Positions 25,950 through 33,979 of a stretch of 64,000 nucleotides of DNA are shown in pieces. Made by a program: the position numbers and the translations under genes. The notes below the pieces were generated by a model, which had not been told where the DNA came from, did no database searches, and worked only from the letters and a program-made list of their open reading frames with translations. This stretch comes from Rurimicrobium sp040387755 (GTDB lineage: Bacteria > Bacteroidota > Bacteroidia > Chitinophagales > Chitinophagaceae), in contig JAZKDB010000002.1 in NCBI GenBank assembly GCA_040387755.1, forward strand, positions 1,674,001-1,738,000. The letters run 5' to 3'. The stretch's first letter is position 1; each line of letters opens with the position of its first letter.

Positions 25950-27044
25950 TTATATTCCTGAGTGTATAATTCCACCCGCAACAACATCATCGCCCTCATA
26001 AATTACAGCGCTCTGACCCGGGGCAATACTATTGACAGAATGGTCGAAATGCACGCTCAATTGATTACCAACCCAATACAATGAGCTCTCTGTACCGGGG
26101 TCTTTATAACGGATTTTTGTTGTCGCGCGCATACCATCAGGTATAGTAGCATATTTAACCATATTGAGACCAGACACCAACATGCTGCCTTGTTTTAAGT
26201 CATCTATATCTCCCAAAACGACAGTATTGGTTTCGGGAATGATTTTTGTAACAAAAATGGGACGCCCGAGTGCAATATCCAGTCCTTTTCTTTGGCCAAT
26301 GGTATAAAAAGGATATCCACGGTGTTTGCCTACTTTCGTTCCATCAGTCAGCACAAAGTCGCCACCTTCTACTTCAAGTTCCAGATTAGGATTTTGTCTT
26401 TTAAGAAAACCACGGTAATCATTGTCGGGCACGAAGCATATTTCGTAGCTTTCTGCCTTTTTTGAGAGTTCTTTGTAACCCATATCGGCAGCCATCTGGC
26501 GCACTTCTGTTTTGAGCAAATCGCCCAAAGGGTAAATGCTGCGGCTCAGGCATTCCTGCCCCAGCCCCCAAAGCACATAACTTTGGTCTTTGGTCAAATC
26601 TTTGGCTTTACTGAGGATATAGCGGTCATTTTCCTGACGCACTTTTACATAATGTCCTGTGGCAATAAAATCGCACCCAAGGGCATCGGCTTTCTTAAGA
26701 AGGGCCGACCATTTGATATGTGTATTGCATAGTACACAGGGGTTTGGAGTACGGCCTGCCATATATTCATCTACAAAATTGTTGATGACATGAGAACCGA
26801 ATTCCTCCCTAATGTCAAAAACATAGTGAGGGAAACCATGCTCTACTGCTGCCTGTCGTGCATCATTGAAAGAATCAAGATTGCAACAACCGGTTTCCTT
26901 TTTACTGCCACCCGAGACAGCATAATCCCAGGTTTTCATAGTAATGCCCACCACCTCATATCCTTGCTGGTGCAGCATCAGCGCTGTAACGGTACTGTCG
27001 ATACCGCCACTCATAGCCACCAACACTTTGCCCATTTTACTCAT
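25950..27044 (-). CDS. mnmA: tRNA-specific 2-thiouridylase MnmA
   Basis: Adds sulphur to U34 of tRNA-Lys, -Glu and -Gln, using ATP and sulphur passed from a persulphide carrier. The PP-loop SGGIDST is at the N-terminus (KVLVAMSGGIDSTVTALMLH), the first catalytic Cys in GRTPNPCVLCNTHIKW, the second in AESYEICFVPD, and FYTIGQRKGLDIALG matches the central domain. Length is 364 residues from 27044 or 361 from the ATG at 27035, both normal. The open frame up to 27077 is excluded because a perfect -7 box sits there. Confidence 0.96.
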   Translation of the reverse strand: MSKMGKVLVAMSGGIDSTVTALMLHQQGYEVVGITMKTWDYAVSGGSKKETGCCNLDSFNDARQAAVEHGFPHYVFDIREEFGSHVINNFVDEYMAGRTPNPCVLCNTHIKWSALLKKADALGCDFIATGHYVKVRQENDRYILSKAKDLTKDQSYVLWGLGQECLSRSIYPLGDLLKTEVRQMAADMGYKELSKKAESYEICFVPDNDYRGFLKRQNPNLELEVEGGDFVLTDGTKVGKHRGYPFYTIGQRKGLDIALGRPIFVTKIIPETNTVVLGDIDDLKQGSMLVSGLNMVKYATIPDGMRATTKIRYKDPGTESSLYWVGNQLSVHFDHSVNSIAPGQSAVIYEGDDVVAGGIIHSGI

Positions 27045-27074
27045 TATCTGCTTAATTATTTTATAAAAAAGAAA

Positions 27075-27082
27075 CAAAGGTA
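27075..27082 (-). promoter_or_regulatory. -7 box of mnmA
   Basis: Minus-strand TACCTTTG, exact consensus. Start of transcription near 27070, 25-35 nt before the two candidate ATGs. Confidence 0.55.
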
Positions 27083-27183
27083 AGAAGTGGAAGCCCTCTA
27101 AGGCTATATTTTATCGTGATGTACCTATTATTGTTATTGCCTGGCCTATACGCAATTGTTTTATGCTGGTTAAAATAAACTTC

Positions 27184-28146
27184 TTATTTCATCAATACTG
27201 CCTTGACACCCGTTACGTAATCCATTTGAGGCAATTTTTCATCAGCAATAAGCGCAGCAAAATGCTCTGCGGTTATTTCTTCAACATGGAGCACATATTG
27301 TGTATTGGCTCCAATCTGGCTTAAAAAGTCTGTTGGTTCCGTCAGTTCGTAAACTACCGCTTTGCCATCTTTTAATAGGGGCATTTTATGTTCATCATCT
27401 CCCGTAAGTGCCAATAAACCTATTGCAACATAATGATCCAAACCATAGTCGCTCTGGAAATCATTTTTTGAGTAAAGCATCAGTGCAACATCTCTCTTTT
27501 GTCCCTCAATAGTCACAGTAATATAATTCATCAAGTGTGGACAATCCGGATTCGTAATCACACGGTTGCCCATAGCTGGTTTGTACACAATATTGTTGCA
27601 CGGTTTAAAGTGAAATACGGAATATGCACTATTTCGCAAAACAGGGTTCATTCTGCTGATAACATGCCATAATTCATGTGCTACGAGATGCAAGCTAATA
27701 GGCTGGGCATTTGTATTCAGCATAATTCTATTCTCCCGTGTGAAGCCCTCTGCACCAAACTCTTCGGCTGCGGTAGTTTTTATCATTTTTACGGTGTCGG
27801 GCAAATGCAATTGTAGCCCTGTTGTTTTGACAAACAAATCTATTGATGCAAAGGCAGTCTTCAACTGCTCTTGCTCTTCTACAGGCCAGTTACGTACATT
27901 TTTTGCAGAAGCTGACAGGTAATCCTTCTCCTTAACGCCTTCAGCTTTATTAAGCCTTATTGAAAGATCGAAGGAACTATGTTCATTGGTATAGCTATCC
28001 GGTTGTTGAGAAATCACTGCAGCTTCTGCACTGTCAAGTAGGGCAATCACCTTCCCGGCACAAGAAAACGTAATTGATTTTGCAGATGCATTGAGTACAC
28101 AAATAAAACATAAACAGAGTGTTGCCGCATATTTTGCAGGATTCAT
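27184..28146 (-). CDS. Secreted HExxH metallopeptidase-like protein
   Basis: I do not recognise the family. The 320-residue protein has a signal peptide (MNPAKYAATLCLCFICVLNA, cleavage after ASA) and a zinc-protease motif in HLVAHELWHVISRM near residue 165, with EFGAEGF upstream and a Cys-containing CPHLMNY segment downstream. The pattern fits an exported gluzincin-like metallopeptidase with a possible third ligand further on. It lies 36 nt after the XRE regulator gene on the same strand and is probably in the same operon. The ATG at 28146 begins the signal peptide; an in-frame start at 28179 would bury it. Confidence 0.6.
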   Translation of the reverse strand: MNPAKYAATLCLCFICVLNASAKSITFSCAGKVIALLDSAEAAVISQQPDSYTNEHSSFDLSIRLNKAEGVKEKDYLSASAKNVRNWPVEEQEQLKTAFASIDLFVKTTGLQLHLPDTVKMIKTTAAEEFGAEGFTRENRIMLNTNAQPISLHLVAHELWHVISRMNPVLRNSAYSVFHFKPCNNIVYKPAMGNRVITNPDCPHLMNYITVTIEGQKRDVALMLYSKNDFQSDYGLDHYVAIGLLALTGDDEHKMPLLKDGKAVVYELTEPTDFLSQIGANTQYVLHVEEITAEHFAALIADEKLPQMDYVTGVKAVLMK

Positions 28147-28182
28147 AGTGTTTTTTATTTGAAAGTACAATAAATTCAATAA

Positions 28183-28383
28183 TCAGTCATCTTCATCCAA
28201 CAAAAAAATACTTTCTACTGGCTTCTCGAATAATTGAGCAATCTTAAGTGCCAGAACAGTTGAAGGAACATATTTATTGGCTTCCATCGCGTTGATTGTC
28301 TGACGGCTGACTCCTACTTTTTTGGCCAAATCCTCTTGGGTAAGATTGTTTATTGCCCGTTCGATTTTGATTCTATTTCTCAT
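28183..28383 (-). CDS. Small XRE-type transcriptional regulator
   Basis: A 66-residue Cro/XRE helix-turn-helix protein without a second domain: RNRIKIERAINNLTQEDLAK, KVGVSRQTINAMEANKYVP (recognition helix) and a C-terminal FEKPVESIFLLDEDD. This is the YozG-like type that typically sits beside a small membrane protein. It overlaps the upstream membrane protein gene by 11 nt. A perfect 14-bp inverted repeat at 28887-28918 in the promoter is a likely operator for autoregulation. Confidence 0.92.
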   Translation of the reverse strand: MRNRIKIERAINNLTQEDLAKKVGVSRQTINAMEANKYVPSTVLALKIAQLFEKPVESIFLLDEDD

Positions 28384-28852
28384 TGTTCAGGGCAGCTTTA
28401 GAGCGATAGAGTAAATAGTGAAAACGGAAAATGAACAGCAACAAGACGGTAAACATATTGTAGAGCATCACATTGAGAAATCCTATATCATAAATCAAAA
28501 TGAATGCCGCTAAGAGTAAACAATAATTCAACAACACAGCCCACAACAATGATTGAAGCCTGAGTTTAGAAATATATTCATCTTCATTTTGCTCCTTCGA
28601 AAAACCAATAAGCAGGCATGAAATAATGAAAATTACCCCAACCAGAGTATTGGTCAGATTAACCTGAAAAAACCATTTATTATTTGTTGTCGACCCCAAG
28701 CTGAATTGCGGCAATAAAGAAAATACCTGCGCATCCAACCATTTTAATTCTAAATGAGTAGCCAATGTATAGATAGCTAAGACCAAAGTTGGGCAAAACA
28801 GTATCCAGCCCAGCTTTTTGTACCGATTTGGTAATAATAGTGAACGTTGCAT
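28373..28852 (-). CDS. Four-helix membrane protein partner of XRE regulator
   Basis: A 159-residue integral membrane protein of unknown function with four predicted helices (about 14-32, 55-80, 98-120 and 126-147). It has no catalytic motif I can see. Co-encoded with the XRE regulator, which it precedes and overlaps by 11 nt; this pairing of a small XRE protein with a DUF2178-like or related membrane protein is common in bacteria, and the membrane protein may sense or modulate the regulator. Start ATG at 28852 follows a TACCTTTA -7-like box at 28869-28876. Confidence 0.6.
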   Translation of the reverse strand: MQRSLLLPNRYKKLGWILFCPTLVLAIYTLATHLELKWLDAQVFSLLPQFSLGSTTNNKWFFQVNLTNTLVGVIFIISCLLIGFSKEQNEDEYISKLRLQSLLWAVLLNYCLLLAAFILIYDIGFLNVMLYNMFTVLLLFIFRFHYLLYRSKAALNNEK

Positions 28853-28868
28853 AATTAAAAGATTTTGA

Positions 28869-28918
28869 TAAAGGTAAAAATAATCTTACAAAATGTAAAA
28901 TTATTTTTACATTTTGTA
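28869..28918 (-). promoter_or_regulatory. Promoter and palindromic operator of the XRE operon
   Basis: Minus-strand -7-like box TACCTTTA (28869-28876, one mismatch). Upstream, over the expected -33 position, lies a perfect inverted repeat TACAAAATGTAAAA / TTTTACATTTTGTA (28887-28900 and 28905-28918, spacer TTAT). Overlapping it is a tandem of GTAAAA..TTAC units (28874-28889 and 28895-28910). The best guess is a repressor site for the XRE protein. Confidence 0.6.
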
Positions 28919-28996
28919 TTATTTATTTGTCTTTTTATACGTTTCCCCAATTCTCTTGAGCTCATTTTCAGGAATTTTTGACAATTTTACTCCACT

Positions 28997-29608
28997 ATGT
29001 ATAAACTTATTCTACTTCCGATTATATCACTTTTGGGATGTTTTCATTCTTATGCCCAAAGCTACTCCGATAGTATTGCTGCCTTTCGCAAGCATTACAA
29101 GGAGGACTTTATTAAAGAAGCACGCAGCCCGCTCACGGCAAAAGACACCGGCTTCCTTCGCTTCTACCCTGTCAGAAAAGAGTATCTTGTATGGGCAAAA
29201 CTTCAATTGACCCCTGATGCTGCTACTTTTGACATGCAGACGCACAACGGCAAAAAACAGGCCTATAAACAATATGCTGTCGCTACATTCAATTTCAAGG
29301 GCAAAAAATACACACTGAGCATCTATCAATCGCTGAGTTTGCTCAGCAAAGAAGAACATAAACGACATTTGTTCCTACCCTTCAACGACCTAACCAACTA
29401 CGAAACAACCTATGGCGGTGGTCGCTATATAGACCTCAGCGTTGAACAGGTAAAAAACGGCATGCTACTTATCGATTTCAACAAAGCCTATAATCCTTAT
29501 TGTGCATTTAAGGAGGGTTACTCTTGCCCCATACCTCCTTCCGAAAATCGACTGAGCTTTCGCATAGAAGCAGGCGAACAATTATTTGCAGGCAAAGTGG
29601 CCGAATAA
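28997..29608 (+). CDS. DUF1684 family secreted protein
   Basis: A 203-residue exported protein of the DUF1684 family. The signal peptide ends at SYAQS, though LLGC inside it could also be a lipobox. Conserved parts are the N-terminal FRKHYKEDFIKEARSPLT, the beta-rich middle, and the C-terminal YGGGRYIDLS, DFNKAYNPYCAFKEGYSCP and PPSENRLSFRIEAGE, which define the family. Function is unknown. The end of the gene carries the promoter of serS. Confidence 0.88.
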   Translation: MYKLILLPIISLLGCFHSYAQSYSDSIAAFRKHYKEDFIKEARSPLTAKDTGFLRFYPVRKEYLVWAKLQLTPDAATFDMQTHNGKKQAYKQYAVATFNFKGKKYTLSIYQSLSLLSKEEHKRHLFLPFNDLTNYETTYGGGRYIDLSVEQVKNGMLLIDFNKAYNPYCAFKEGYSCPIPPSENRLSFRIEAGEQLFAGKVAE

Positions 29609-29617
29609 CTATCTTTG
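29585..29617 (+). promoter_or_regulatory. serS promoter inside the DUF1684 gene end
   Basis: TTTG (29585-29588), 21-nt spacer, TATCTTTG (29610-29617): a full Bacteroidota promoter. Start of transcription near 29622, 18 nt before the serS ATG at 29640. Confidence 0.7.
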
Positions 29618-29639
29618 CAGCCCTTACAAAACATATCGA

Positions 29640-30911
29640 ATGCTAAGCTTACAACTCTTCAGACAAAACAAAGACCTCATTATTGAGGGTCTTAAAAAGA
29701 AAAATTTCAAAGAGCTCGAAATCGTAGATGCCATTATTGCACTAGACGAAAAACGTCGTCAAGTACAAGTGGAGAACGACCGGATAGCATCCGAAATAAA
29801 TGCCGCGTCCAAAAGTATTGGCATGCTGATGGGGCAAGGCAAAAAAGAAGAGGCAGAACTTCAGAAAAACGAAGTAGCCAGCAAAAAAGACGCGGCAAAA
29901 GAAGTAAACAATCAATTGGCTGCTATGGAAGCTGAGCAGCTGGAGTTACTGATTCGTCTGCCCAACTTGCCTCATAGCTCTGTGCCTTTTGGTAAAACGC
30001 CTGAAGAAAATGAAGTAGTACGCCAAAATGGTATTCGACCATCACTTACTGCGCAAAAATTACCCCATTGGGATTTGACTACAAAATACAATCTGATTGA
30101 TTTTGAATTGGGTAATAAAATAACTGGCAGCGGATTTCCTGTTTATATAGGTAAAGGAGCCAAATTGCAACGATCACTTATTTCTTATTTTCTGGATTAT
30201 AATACCGCTGCGGGTTATGGCGAGGTGTATCCTCCCTTTATGGTCAACGAAGCCAGTGCTTATGGCACAGGCCAATTGCCAGATAAAGAAGGGCAGATGT
30301 ACCATTCAACTGCTGACAATTTTTACCTCATTCCTACAGCCGAAGTACCCGTAACAAATTTGTACCGAGATACCATTACGGCAGAAAATGATTTGCCCAT
30401 TAAGATGACAGCTTATACGCCTTGCTTTCGCAGGGAAGCTGGCTCTTATGGCAAAGATGTGCGCGGACTCAATCGTCTGCATCAATTTGACAAAGTAGAA
30501 ATTGTACAATTTACACATCCCGACAAGAGTTACAGCACACTTGAAGAAATGGTAATGCACGTAGAAAAATTATTGCAAAATCTGGGTTTAGAATACCGCA
30601 TTCTTCGCCTTTGTGGCGGAGACATGAGCTTTACCTCAGCGCTTACCTATGACTTTGAAGTATACAGTGCTGCACAGGAACGCTGGCTGGAAGTGAGCTC
30701 TGTGAGCAATTTCGAGAGTTTCCAGACCAATCGTTGTAAAATCCGTTACAAAAACACTGAAGGCAAAACACAATTGCTGCATTCACTTAATGGCAGCTCA
30801 CTGGCATTGCCACGTATTTTGGCCTGCTTGCTGGAGAATTTCCAAACGCCTGAAGGCATCGTAGTTCCTGAAGTATTACGCCCATACTTTGGTGCTGAAA
30901 CAATTAATTAA
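29640..30911 (+). CDS. serS: Seryl-tRNA synthetase
   Basis: Class II synthetase of 423 residues that charges tRNA-Ser with serine. The N-terminal long antiparallel coiled coil that grips the tRNA covers about 25-105. Class II motifs follow: TAEVPVTNLYRD, motif 2 FRREAGSYGKDVRGLNRLHQ, and motif 3 LNGSSLALPRILACLLEN. The ATG at 29640 (MLSLQLFRQNKD) matches family N-termini; the frame upstream to 29586 lies under the promoter and is rejected. It is followed after 18 nt by a DUF4293 gene, probably co-transcribed. Confidence 0.97.
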   Translation: MLSLQLFRQNKDLIIEGLKKKNFKELEIVDAIIALDEKRRQVQVENDRIASEINAASKSIGMLMGQGKKEEAELQKNEVASKKDAAKEVNNQLAAMEAEQLELLIRLPNLPHSSVPFGKTPEENEVVRQNGIRPSLTAQKLPHWDLTTKYNLIDFELGNKITGSGFPVYIGKGAKLQRSLISYFLDYNTAAGYGEVYPPFMVNEASAYGTGQLPDKEGQMYHSTADNFYLIPTAEVPVTNLYRDTITAENDLPIKMTAYTPCFRREAGSYGKDVRGLNRLHQFDKVEIVQFTHPDKSYSTLEEMVMHVEKLLQNLGLEYRILRLCGGDMSFTSALTYDFEVYSAAQERWLEVSSVSNFESFQTNRCKIRYKNTEGKTQLLHSLNGSSLALPRILACLLENFQTPEGIVVPEVLRPYFGAETIN

Positions 30912-30929
30912 TTCAATAAAAAACAAAAG

Positions 30930-31364
30930 ATGATTCAACGCATTCAATCTATATGGTTTTTTTTAGCCGCTTTTTTTAGCGGAGCATTATTTATTTTTCC
31001 ATTGTATCATTTTACATTGGCGGGCGCATCTGAAGCCTCTTTGATGGGTGCACGCAATGAGTATATGTTACTTATACTGGCCTCTTTAATGACACTCATT
31101 CCACTAATCGCCATTTTTATGTTTAAAAACAGAAAACAGCAAAAAGGAATGGCATGGATAAGCATTCTTGCAGCAGTAGGTTTCATCGCTGTAATGCTGA
31201 TGAAAATTCAAAATCTGAAAAACGCTGTTCCCCCTGCAACCAATGATAATTTTGCTTTACCTGGCCCGGTCATTCCGGTTATAGCTATAGTGTTTTTATT
31301 TCTTGCATTGAGTGGGATTCGTAAAGACGAAGCTCTGCTAAAATCGGTAGACAGGCTTAGATAG
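30930..31364 (+). CDS. DUF4293 family membrane protein
   Basis: A 144-residue membrane protein with four helices, starting MIQRIQSIWFFLAAFFSGAL as DUF4293 members do. It ends with a short charged tail after the last helix (PVIAIVFLFLALSGIRKDE). The family is found essentially in Bacteroidota and has no known function. It probably shares a transcript with serS and is closed by the terminator at 31391. Confidence 0.88.
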   Translation: MIQRIQSIWFFLAAFFSGALFIFPLYHFTLAGASEASLMGARNEYMLLILASLMTLIPLIAIFMFKNRKQQKGMAWISILAAVGFIAVMLMKIQNLKNAVPPATNDNFALPGPVIPVIAIVFLFLALSGIRKDEALLKSVDRLR

Positions 31365-31390
31365 AATTGTTCGAAAAATCTGAAATTTTT

Positions 31391-31432
31391 AAAGTTGTTT
31401 TAGTTCAATACTAAAACAACTTTTTCTTTTTA
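31391..31432 (+). terminator. Intrinsic terminator after serS-DUF4293
   Basis: Perfect 13-bp stem AAAGTTGTTTTAG / CTAAAACAACTTT with a 7-nt loop and a long T-rich tail. Confidence 0.85.
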
Positions 31433-31627
31433 AGTACATCGTTTAAATAATGTCCCTATGTCATTCCCGGAACAAGATTTACACTTGTATGAAATCCTAA
31501 AACTCTGAGCTGATTTCTGTTGGCTAATCAAACAAGGCTAAAAAACGCTGTCGAGACAGAGCAATGCATACAATGTAGAAACAATGTTTGGGTAGGCTGA
31601 CTGCTCGAAAACTACACCCAAAACTTT

Positions 31628-31960
31628 TTACAATTCGAAATAGCGAATGATGCACTCGCGAAGTAATTGCTCCTGATCTTTCATTGTTGCAGGAGGCTCT
31701 ACCCCGGTGGGCATATAGTGCGGCCATCCTTCTTCATCGAATTTATCCAGTACAAATATCCCTACCTGACTCAACAACTTACAAACAGCAATATGCATCA
31801 AATCCTGCTTTTGTTCCTTTGTAAAATTCTTGTTCTCTGGAAACGCACCAAGTTCATTGATACCTATCAAATATAAAATTGCCTCAAGGTCGGGCTTCTT
31901 GCCAAACCTTTCTCTCATCAAAAACTCTACATTAATCCATCTTTGTTCAAAATCTTCCAT
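31628..31960 (-). CDS. Conserved small cytosolic protein of unknown function
   Basis: A 110-residue soluble protein with no signal peptide, mostly helical, containing FGKKPDLEAILYLIGINELG, KQDLMHIAVCKLLSQVG and GWPHYMPTGVEPPATMKDQE. I recall similar proteins as conserved in this phylum but no function. The ATG at 31960 is chosen over an in-frame GTG at 31966. A perfect -7 box at 31969-31976 puts the start of transcription only a few bases before the start codon, so the leader is very short or absent. Confidence 0.7.
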   Translation of the reverse strand: MEDFEQRWINVEFLMRERFGKKPDLEAILYLIGINELGAFPENKNFTKEQKQDLMHIAVCKLLSQVGIFVLDKFDEEGWPHYMPTGVEPPATMKDQEQLLRECIIRYFEL

Positions 31961-31968
31961 AAGCACCG

Positions 31969-31976
31969 CAAAGGTA
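31969..31976 (-). promoter_or_regulatory. -7 box of the 110-residue protein gene
   Basis: Minus-strand TACCTTTG, exact consensus, nine bases from the A of the ATG at 31960. Confidence 0.5.
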
Positions 31977-32074
31977 ATCGCTTAAGACATTCAACAAGCA
32001 TTCATCCCCCCAACGCAACACTGACTACATAACTTAAAATAAATAAAAAATCTATTTTGCATCAGAAGGAAGCT

Positions 32075-32082
32075 TAAATTTG
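32075..32082 (+). promoter_or_regulatory. -7 box of the TlpA/peroxiredoxin-like pair
   Basis: TAAATTTG, exact consensus, with a TTTG 15 nt upstream (32056-32059). Leader of about 18 nt to the ATG at 32105. Confidence 0.45.
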
Positions 32083-32104
32083 ATTATTATCATAACTCCG
32101 GCAT

Positions 32105-32584
32105 ATGCGCATTTTACTGTTTTTTCTTCTTTGTTCTCCATATCTGTCCAAAGCCCAAAAGAATGCTAATGCAGACATTTATACACTGGAGCAATTTCAG
32201 CAAAGAATATTGCAGGAAAACGACACCGTATATGTAGTTAATTTCTGGGCAACCTGGTGCGGGCCTTGCGTAAAAGAGATGCCTCATTTCAAAGAACTTA
32301 GCGAAGACCTTAAAAATAAACCCGTCAAATTTATACTCATGAGCCTCGATGCTCAGGCCAACCTTCAGCAAGTGAATGCCTTTCTGCAAAAAAAGAAAAT
32401 CAATATAGAAACTCATTTGTTTGCCGCCGGTGACCCTAATGTATGGATTAACCAATTAGAGCCTTCGTGGGAAGGTAGCATTCCGGCAACTTTCCTTTAT
32501 CAAAACGGCAGAAAACTCAGTTTCAAAGAATCTTATTTCTCCACAAAAAAAGACCTGGAGTCTTTTATCATCAACCACAGATAA
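32105..32584 (+). CDS. TlpA-like thioredoxin-fold protein
   Basis: Exported thiol-disulphide protein of 159 residues. A signal peptide (about 1-17, ending SKAQ) is followed by a thioredoxin fold with the active site FWATWCGPCVKEMP near residue 50 and the cis-Pro segment SIPATFLY. The WCGPC motif is that of TlpA/ResA proteins, which reduce apocytochrome c or other exported cysteines. The peroxiredoxin-like gene starts 10 nt after it, so the two are an operon and may act as a redox pair in the periplasm. Confidence 0.92.
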   Translation: MRILLFFLLCSPYLSKAQKNANADIYTLEQFQQRILQENDTVYVVNFWATWCGPCVKEMPHFKELSEDLKNKPVKFILMSLDAQANLQQVNAFLQKKKINIETHLFAAGDPNVWINQLEPSWEGSIPATFLYQNGRKLSFKESYFSTKKDLESFIINHR

Positions 32585-32594
32585 AACTAAAATT

Positions 32595-33200
32595 ATGAAA
32601 AAACTATTCGCAAGCCTCATCGCATTATGCAGTATTGTGCTTCACGCCAATGCTCAGGATGGATACAAGCCAGGGGCAGATGTCACCGATTTTCAATTGA
32701 AAAATATTGACGGGAAAATTGTTTCGCTGGGTACCATACCTAACGCTAAAGGGTATATTGTCATCTTTACCTGCAATCATTGCCCCTATGCAAAAGCTTA
32801 CGAAGACCGTATAATAGCGCTGCATAACAAATTCGCCCCACAAGGCTATCCGGTAGTGGCCATTAACTCTAATGACCCTAAAGTAGCACCCGAGGATTCT
32901 TATGCAAAAATGAAAGAACGAGCCAAAGAAAAAGGTTTTCCTTTTGTCTATCTATATGACGAAACACAAACTGTTGCCAGGCAATTTGGCGCAGTGCGCA
33001 CTCCACATGTTTATCTGGTGCAAAACAATAACGGAAAAAAGACAGTTGCCTATATTGGCGCAATCGATAACAATTGGGAAAATGCAGCTGCAGCCGATCA
33101 GCAATATGTAGAGCAGGCCATTAACAACCTAAAAGAAGGCAATCCTATTACCTTGCAGGAAACTAAAGCCATTGGCTGCACCATTAAATGGAAAAACTAA
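32595..33200 (+). CDS. Exported AhpC/TSA-type redox protein with CxxC
   Basis: A 201-residue protein with a signal peptide (MKKLFASLIALCSIVLHANA) and a thioredoxin/AhpC-TSA fold. The active site is FTCNHCPYAKAYEDRI, a CNHC pair that replaces the single peroxidatic Cys of classical peroxiredoxins, and the cis-Pro is in VRTPHVYLV. A third Cys is near the C-terminus (AIGCTIKWK). This is the group often labelled thioredoxin family or redoxin. Follows the TlpA-like gene by 10 nt and ends at a strong terminator. Confidence 0.88.
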   Translation: MKKLFASLIALCSIVLHANAQDGYKPGADVTDFQLKNIDGKIVSLGTIPNAKGYIVIFTCNHCPYAKAYEDRIIALHNKFAPQGYPVVAINSNDPKVAPEDSYAKMKERAKEKGFPFVYLYDETQTVARQFGAVRTPHVYLVQNNNGKKTVAYIGAIDNNWENAAAADQQYVEQAINNLKEGNPITLQETKAIGCTIKWKN

Positions 33201-33219
33201 TTTTCATACGTCTAAGTCA

Positions 33220-33250
33220 AAAGCGCTGCAACATTTGTAGCGCTTTTTTT
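33220..33250 (+). terminator. Intrinsic terminator after redox pair
   Basis: Stem AAAGCGCTGCAA / TTGTAGCGCTTT (one G-U), 3-nt loop, long T run. Confidence 0.85.
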
Positions 33251-33280
33251 GTGGCCTGCCCCCGATGCTTCGCTCGGAGT

Positions 33281-33360
33281 CGCGCTATCTGCTGCTACTC
33301 CGCCACGAACACCCTTGCCCCAAGGCTTCAGCGGGGTATCCGCTACTATCGCTCAGGCAT
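33281..33360. repeat. Intergenic repeat, copy R1
   Basis: CGCGCTATCTGCTGCTACTC, then CGCCAC, a 14-nt insert, and AAGGCTTCAGCGGGGTATCC with a GCTACTATCGCTCAGGCAT ending. The same blocks occur at 48390-48456 with few changes and no insert. Part of a family with R2 and R3 (46686-46805). Confidence 0.75.
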
Positions 33361-33432
33361 TTCCCAAAAATCATCATCAACAAATCTGAATAAATAAAGC
33401 AAATTGCACATCAAAATGAACACATTAATAGC

Positions 33433-33894
33433 ATGAAAATACTCATGGTTTGCCTGGGCAATATTTGCCGCTCACCTATTGCAGAAGGCGTATTGCAGAA
33501 AAAGGCTAAGGAAAATGGATTGAATTGGATTATAGACTCCGCAGGTACCAATGGTTATCATATTGGCGAAGCGCCTCACCGTTTCTCGCAGAAAATCTGC
33601 AAACAGCATGGCATTGATATCAGTCGTCAAAGAGCCCGCTATTTCTTGTCTAAAGATATTGAAGAATATGACCTCATTTATGCTTTGGCCGAAGATGTGT
33701 ATCAGGAAATTAAAAAAATCTGCGGACCCAATGCACCCATGCACAAAGTCAAGATCTTCCTTAGCGAATTAAATGAAGGAAGTACAGAATCAGTGCCCGA
33801 CCCCTGGTATGGAGATGAAAGCGGTTACCTGCCCGTATATCAGATTATTGATAAAACCTGTGACGTAATTATTGAAAAAGCGCTCAGCTCTTAA
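33433..33894 (+). CDS. Low-molecular-weight protein-tyrosine phosphatase
   Basis: Cytosolic phosphatase of 153 residues, normal for the family. The P-loop CLGNICRS (CX5R) is at residues 7-14 and the general acid Asp is in VPDPWYGDESGY. These enzymes remove phosphate from tyrosine kinases that control exopolysaccharide, or from arginine in some groups; the Wzz-like protein in this window lacks a kinase domain, so no partner is visible. The ATG at 33433 gives the exact family N-terminus MKILMVCLGN. Confidence 0.94.
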   Translation: MKILMVCLGNICRSPIAEGVLQKKAKENGLNWIIDSAGTNGYHIGEAPHRFSQKICKQHGIDISRQRARYFLSKDIEEYDLIYALAEDVYQEIKKICGPNAPMHKVKIFLSELNEGSTESVPDPWYGDESGYLPVYQIIDKTCDVIIEKALSS

Positions 33895-33966
33895 TTCATT
33901 TGCTCCGAAAAGAGATGAAAATGAGAAACAATACTCATAATTCATCCTTCACTCTTCATTATTCTT

Positions 33967-33974
33967 TATTTTTG
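33967..33974 (+). promoter_or_regulatory. -7 box of hisS, leaderless arrangement
   Basis: TATTTTTG, exact consensus, its G six bases before the A of the hisS ATG at 33980. Transcription should start at or next to the start codon. Confidence 0.55.
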
Positions 33975-33979
33975 CGCCT

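Noticed and set aside
31559..31627. Terminator hairpin for the 110-residue protein gene
   Set aside because: TTTGGGTAG / CTACACCCAAA needs a bulge and lacks a T run on the minus strand.
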